A stretch of 7,721 nt of DNA. Origin: Prosthecobacter debontii. Lineage in GTDB: Bacteria > Verrucomicrobiota > Verrucomicrobiia > Verrucomicrobiales > Akkermansiaceae. Every line of letters begins with the position of its first letter. Position 1 is the stretch's first letter. The stretch covers positions 1 to 7,721 of the forward strand of contig CAMCYT010000120.1 in the NCBI GenBank assembly GCA_945885485.1, written 5' to 3'. The notes beneath the pieces are model-generated. The model saw nothing but the letters and a program-made list of their open reading frames with translations, had not been told where the DNA came from and made no database searches. Positions 4,307-7,721 of this stretch are shown in pieces. The position numbers and the translations under genes were made by a program.

Positions 4307-6610
4307 CTACTTCTTCGCCTTATTCATTGCTTGGCTGAACCAGTCGTTTCCTGAAGGTGCGGGTGATGAGGGGCGGTTGTCGCGGCGTGGGGCTTGGCGG
4401 TCATTACCTCCGGGGGAGTTGCTGCGTTGACGGGGTTCGAAATCCGGGTTCGATTTCATCGAGAGGGCGATGCGGCTTCTTTTCAGGTCCACTTCCATCA
4501 CGGTGATTTGAACTTTCTGGCCGACTTTGACGACCTCACTCGCATCGCGGACGAATTGATCGGAAAGCTGGCTGACATGAACCAAGCCATCTTGATGGAC
4601 ACCGATATCGACGAAGGCTCCGAACGCGGTGACGTTGGTGACGATTCCGGGAAGTTTCATCCCGACTGTTAGATCGGCAGGTTTTTCGACGCCCTCGGCG
4701 AAGTTGAAAACCTCGAACGCTTTGCGCGGATCACGGCCGGGTTTGGAAAGTTCGGCGAGGATGTCCTGGAGCGTGGGCAAACCGACCTCATCCGATAAAT
4801 AATTCTGCAGATTGATCTTTTTACGCAGCGATTCATCGCGCATCAGATCGGCGACGCCGCAGGCGATGTCTTTGGCCATTTTTTCGACCAAGGCATATCG
4901 CTCCGGATGGACCGCGGAGGCATCGAGCGGATGTTTGGCATCGCGGATACGTAGGAATCCGGCGGCTTGTTCAAAAGCTTTATCCCCAAGGCGCGGCACT
5001 TCTTTCAACTCCGCGCGTGAACTGAATCCGCCTTTTTCGGTGCGATAGGAAATGATGTTTTCGGCCAGCGTGTTGTTCAGTCCTGAAATGTAAGCGAGTA
5101 GATGTTTCGAGGCGGTGTTCAACTCGACGCCAACGCCGTTCACACAACTCACGACCGTATCATCGAGGGAATTTTTCAACGCACGCTGATCGACATCGTG
5201 TTGGTATTGACCGACCCCGATGGCTTTCGGATCGATTTTCACCAACTCCGCCAGCGGATCCATCAAGCGACGCCCGATCGAAACCGCACCACGCACGGTG
5301 ACGTCTTCGTTGGGAAATTCTTCGCGTGCGGCATCGGATGCGGAGTAGATTGATGCACCACTTTCGTTGACCATGATGACGGGAATCGTTGAAGGAAGTT
5401 TGAGTTTTTTGACAAACGCCTCGGTTTCGCGGGAGGCTGTGCCGTTGCCGATGGCGATGGCCTGGATGTCATGTTTCTTGATCAGGGCTGTGAGTTCCAC
5501 GGCAGCTTCATACAATTGGCTGTTAGATCCGGCGGTGCAGTAAAGCACCGTTTGGTGGAGAAGTTTTCCCTGCGCATCAAGCACCACGGTTTTGCAACCC
5601 GTGCGGAAGCCGGGATCGATCGCGACCGTGCGGCGACGGCCGAGCGGCGAGGCCAGCATGAGTTCGCGTAGGTTGTCGGCAAAGACTTGGATCGCAGTTT
5701 CATCGGCGCGTTTTTTTCCAAGCAAACGCATTTCCGTTTCCATCGAAGGCATCAGCAAGCGCTTGCAACCATCTTCGACGGCGAGGCGGACTTGTTCTGC
5801 GGATGCCCCTTTTCCTTTGACCCATTCACCTACGGCAATCGTAGTAACTCGTTCCAAAGGCACATCGATACGCATAAACAGAAACGCTTCTTTTTCACCA
5901 CGACGTATCGCAAGCGTGCGGTGGGAGGGAATGGTTTTGAAAGGCTCGGACCACTCGAAGTAGTCGCGGTATTTTTCCGCACCTTCTTCGGTTTCTTTTC
6001 CATACATGATTTTGGATGAAACCGTGGCCTCGGCTTCGTAGATTTTGCGGACTGGGCCGCGCAGCGAGGCGTCGTCGGAAACGCGCTCCGCAATGATGTC
6101 GCGTGCACCGGCCAATGCCTCATCACCAGTGGCGACTTCTTTTTCAGCATCGATAAATTTCGCGGCTTCCGCGGCGGGATCAGCGTTTTGATTTTCTAAC
6201 AAAAAATCGGCGAGCGGAGTCAGGCCGCGTTCGATCGCTTTGGTAGCGCGGGTCTGGCGTTTGGGGCGGAATGGCGCGAACACGTCTTCGAGCGCGGTAA
6301 TCGTCAGCGCGGCGTAGATTTTTTTCTTCAGCTCATCGGTGAGGAGGCTGCGTTCTTCGAGAGATTTCAGAATCGTCGCGCGGCGGGAATCGAGCTCGGC
6401 GAGCTGAAGCATGCGATCGCGGATCGCTTGGATTTGCACTTCATCGAGAGAGCCGGTGGCTTCTTTGCGATAACGGGAAAGGAAAGGAATCGTCGCGCCC
6501 TCAGTAAGTAACTTGGCAGTCGTGACAACAGAAGAAAGCTTGATGCCGGTCTCGCGAGCAATGAGTTCGAGATGGGCTTGGGAGGATGATGCGGGAGTAG
6601 GATCAGACAT
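4307..6610 (-). CDS. tex: RNA-binding transcription accessory protein Tex (YhgF family)
   Basis: This 767-residue protein is a close match in length and order to Tex, the bacterial relative of the Spt6 core, a cytoplasmic nucleic-acid-binding protein linked to transcription and RNA metabolism. The N-terminal domain carries the typical EGATIPFLSRYRKEATGSLDE segment (about residues 37-56, quoted in part). A YqgF/RuvC-like domain begins at TVAIDPGFRTGCK (328-340) and includes IGNGTASRETE (387-397). Tandem helix-hairpin-helix elements occupy about 490-555 (SCVNGVGVELNTA and LKEVPRLGDKAFEQ). An S1 RNA-binding domain covers about 648-720 (VGMKLPGIVTNVTAFGAFVD), then a basic, Ser/Pro/Asn-rich tail of about 48 residues. 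The frame stays open upstream to 6820, but the ATG at 6610 starts where Tex homologues start and follows a good promoter; the extension would overlap the divergent gene. The first gene of the - strand block, it is probably transcribed on its own. Confidence 0.95.
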   Translation of the reverse strand: MSDPTPASSSQAHLELIARETGIKLSSVVTTAKLLTEGATIPFLSRYRKEATGSLDEVQIQAIRDRMLQLAELDSRRATILKSLEERSLLTDELKKKIYAALTITALEDVFAPFRPKRQTRATKAIERGLTPLADFLLENQNADPAAEAAKFIDAEKEVATGDEALAGARDIIAERVSDDASLRGPVRKIYEAEATVSSKIMYGKETEEGAEKYRDYFEWSEPFKTIPSHRTLAIRRGEKEAFLFMRIDVPLERVTTIAVGEWVKGKGASAEQVRLAVEDGCKRLLMPSMETEMRLLGKKRADETAIQVFADNLRELMLASPLGRRRTVAIDPGFRTGCKTVVLDAQGKLLHQTVLYCTAGSNSQLYEAAVELTALIKKHDIQAIAIGNGTASRETEAFVKKLKLPSTIPVIMVNESGASIYSASDAAREEFPNEDVTVRGAVSIGRRLMDPLAELVKIDPKAIGVGQYQHDVDQRALKNSLDDTVVSCVNGVGVELNTASKHLLAYISGLNNTLAENIISYRTEKGGFSSRAELKEVPRLGDKAFEQAAGFLRIRDAKHPLDASAVHPERYALVEKMAKDIACGVADLMRDESLRKKINLQNYLSDEVGLPTLQDILAELSKPGRDPRKAFEVFNFAEGVEKPADLTVGMKLPGIVTNVTAFGAFVDIGVHQDGLVHVSQLSDQFVRDASEVVKVGQKVQITVMEVDLKRSRIALSMKSNPDFEPRQRSNSPGGNDRQAPRRDNRPSSPAPSGNDWFSQAMNKAKK

Positions 6611-6627
6611 GATTTTCGCGGTCGGCA

Positions 6628-6657
6628 ATTTTACGCTGGGGACGGAGTCTGTGGCAA
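6628..6657 (-). promoter_or_regulatory. Probable tex promoter
   Basis: On the - strand, -35 TTGCCA (6657-6652) and -10 TAAAAT (6633-6628) are 18 bases apart. Transcription should start near 6621, leaving a leader of about 10 bases before the ATG at 6610 with no Shine-Dalgarno. This is the best sigma-70-like promoter in the window and decides the tex start. Confidence 0.55.
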
Positions 6658-6727
6658 GCGATGCTGGCACATTTCCGAGTAAAATGATCTGGTCAGCACC
6701 CCGATTGGCGGGCATTCCTTTTTGGCA

Positions 6728-7721
6728 ATGAACGCAGATGCTCCCGCCATGCCTAAACAAAGGCTTAAATTCATCGATCTGGCGCGGTCGATTGCGATCA
6801 TGTTGATGCTGGAGGGGCATTTTGTCGGACTGACATTAACTCAGGAAGCCCGCGATCCATCAAATTTCATCTATGTCATCTGGAATACGATCCGTGGATT
6901 CACAGCTCCGTTATTTTTCACCGTCGCGGGAATGATTTTCGTGTTCCTGCTTTCAGGCGAAAAGGGAACATCGTTTTTCAAGCAGTTGCGGGTGCGCAAA
7001 GGTTTACGAAGGGCTGCGGAATTACTGTTTTGGGGTTACGTGCTGCAAATGAGTTTGCGGAGTTTTTCGTATTATTTAGGTGGCGAGTTCGGAGATTGGG
7101 AGTTCGCGTTTCACGTTTTGCAATGTATCGGGGTCGGGCTGATTGCTTTGATTTTGATCGCCGCGCTCCATCGGACAATAGGTAAGGGCTCATTAGTTAC
7201 TTTTTATGCCATTGCCACGATGATCTGTTTGTCCGGCTATGTATGGTTGAAAAGCCTGCCAGAGGGAACATGGGTTCCAGCGGGTTGGCCGCAGATTTTT
7301 CAAAATGCGCTGAACGGTCCGCGATCCGTTTTTCCGATTGCTCCGTGGTTGGCTTACACACTACTCGGTGGCGCGATGGGCGCTTACGTACGCTCACGAA
7401 ATGACGAACCCGCAACTCTCCGTTCATGCGCTTGGTTTTTCATCCTCGCGGCAGGGATCAAATTGATTTGGCTCTGTGTTGTTTTGATTCCCATGCCGGA
7501 ATATACTTCAGAAGGTATCGCGTGGTTCACAGATAGAGCGTTCCAAGTCATTTTGTTTCTCGGAATCTTGCGGATGATCGAAATCCGCTACGGCATCGGC
7601 GTGCCATGGATGTTGCGAATCGGCCAAGAGACTTTCGCCATCTATATATTCCACGTCATCGTGCTTTACGGCGGGCTGTTCGGATTTGGTTTGAATCATT
7701 ATTTCAAAGAAAATCTCGGAC
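6728..7721 (+). CDS. Integral membrane acyltransferase-like protein, DUF1624/HGSNAT type (3' end outside the window)
   Basis: An uninterrupted frame of about 331 codons runs off the end of the window. The protein opens with RLKFIDLARSIAIMLMLEGH (residues 11-30), matching the R-x(4)-D-x(2)-R start of bacterial relatives of heparan-alpha-glucosaminide N-acetyltransferase and acyltransferase-3, membrane enzymes that move acyl groups onto sugars; H30 is the likely key histidine. Further matches are GFTAPLFFTVAGM (about 56-68), FPIAPWLAYTLLGGAMG (about 201-217) and GQETFAIYIFHVIVLY near 298-313. Several hydrophobic stretches indicate seven or more membrane segments in the visible part. ATG 6728 is preferred; ATG 6749 is an alternative and neither has a clear Shine-Dalgarno. 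TAAAAT at 6680-6685 could be its -10, without a good -35. It is divergent from tex across about 117 bases. The acyl donor and acceptor are unknown. Confidence 0.82.
   Translation, partial: MNADAPAMPKQRLKFIDLARSIAIMLMLEGHFVGLTLTQEARDPSNFIYVIWNTIRGFTAPLFFTVAGMIFVFLLSGEKGTSFFKQLRVRKGLRRAAELLFWGYVLQMSLRSFSYYLGGEFGDWEFAFHVLQCIGVGLIALILIAALHRTIGKGSLVTFYAIATMICLSGYVWLKSLPEGTWVPAGWPQIFQNALNGPRSVFPIAPWLAYTLLGGAMGAYVRSRNDEPATLRSCAWFFILAAGIKLIWLCVVLIPMPEYTSEGIAWFTDRAFQVILFLGILRMIEIRYGIGVPWMLRIGQETFAIYIFHVIVLYGGLFGFGLNHYFKENLG

Noticed and set aside
5592..6019. Overlapping + strand frames of 110 and 123 codons inside tex
   Set aside because: Both are antisense to the conserved Tex domains and resemble no known family.
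6611..6820. Upstream extension of the tex frame by 70 residues, including a Cys-containing ICVHC segment
   Set aside because: It overlaps the 5' end of the divergent membrane-protein gene, includes the likely tex promoter, and lies before the point where Tex proteins normally start.
1..7721. tRNA, rRNA, CRISPR array, transposase, phage genes or attachment sites
   Set aside because: Nothing in the window shows the required structure or motifs; the TA genes alone are not evidence of a specific mobile element.

Overview
The window (7,721 bp) reads as a chromosomal segment of a bacterium of the Verrucomicrobia, or the wider PVC group. Three things point there: a Tat-exported Gfo/Idh/MocA oxidoreductase of the kind expanded in Planctomycetes and Verrucomicrobia; weak or absent Shine-Dalgarno sequences before most genes; and a perfect copy of the LexA operator reported for Verrucomicrobia (TGTTC-N4-GAACA) in front of a translesion polymerase. 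This assignment is an inference, since there is no rRNA or marker phylogeny here.

Layout. On the + strand, 99-1481 encodes the Tat-dependent oxidoreductase. It converges, with a 6-bp gap, on a block of six genes that all run on the - strand. In order of transcription these are tex (6610-4307, RNA-binding transcription accessory protein), a higB-like toxin (4229-3924), a higA-like antitoxin (3911-3582), a Y-family DNA polymerase (3514-2243), a Phd/YefM-family antitoxin (2191-1904) and a PIN-domain VapC-type toxin (1907-1488). Divergent from tex, a multi-pass membrane protein of the DUF1624/HGSNAT acyltransferase type starts at 6728 and runs off the end of the window.

The most interesting part is the middle (about 1488-4300). 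A catalytically intact Y-family polymerase sits between two complete type II toxin-antitoxin modules of different families, all on one strand with gaps of about 50-70 bp. The polymerase has its own putative LexA operator, centred in a 32-bp near-continuous palindrome that starts just after the higA stop codon. The Phd/VapC module has its own consensus-like -35 box and a set of three alternating inverted half-sites over the antitoxin start codon, typical of TA autoregulation. The higB region looks more AT-rich than tex and the oxidoreductase, consistent with acquired DNA.

There is no gene-free stretch longer than 300 bases. I found no tRNA, rRNA, CRISPR array, transposase or convincing intrinsic terminator.
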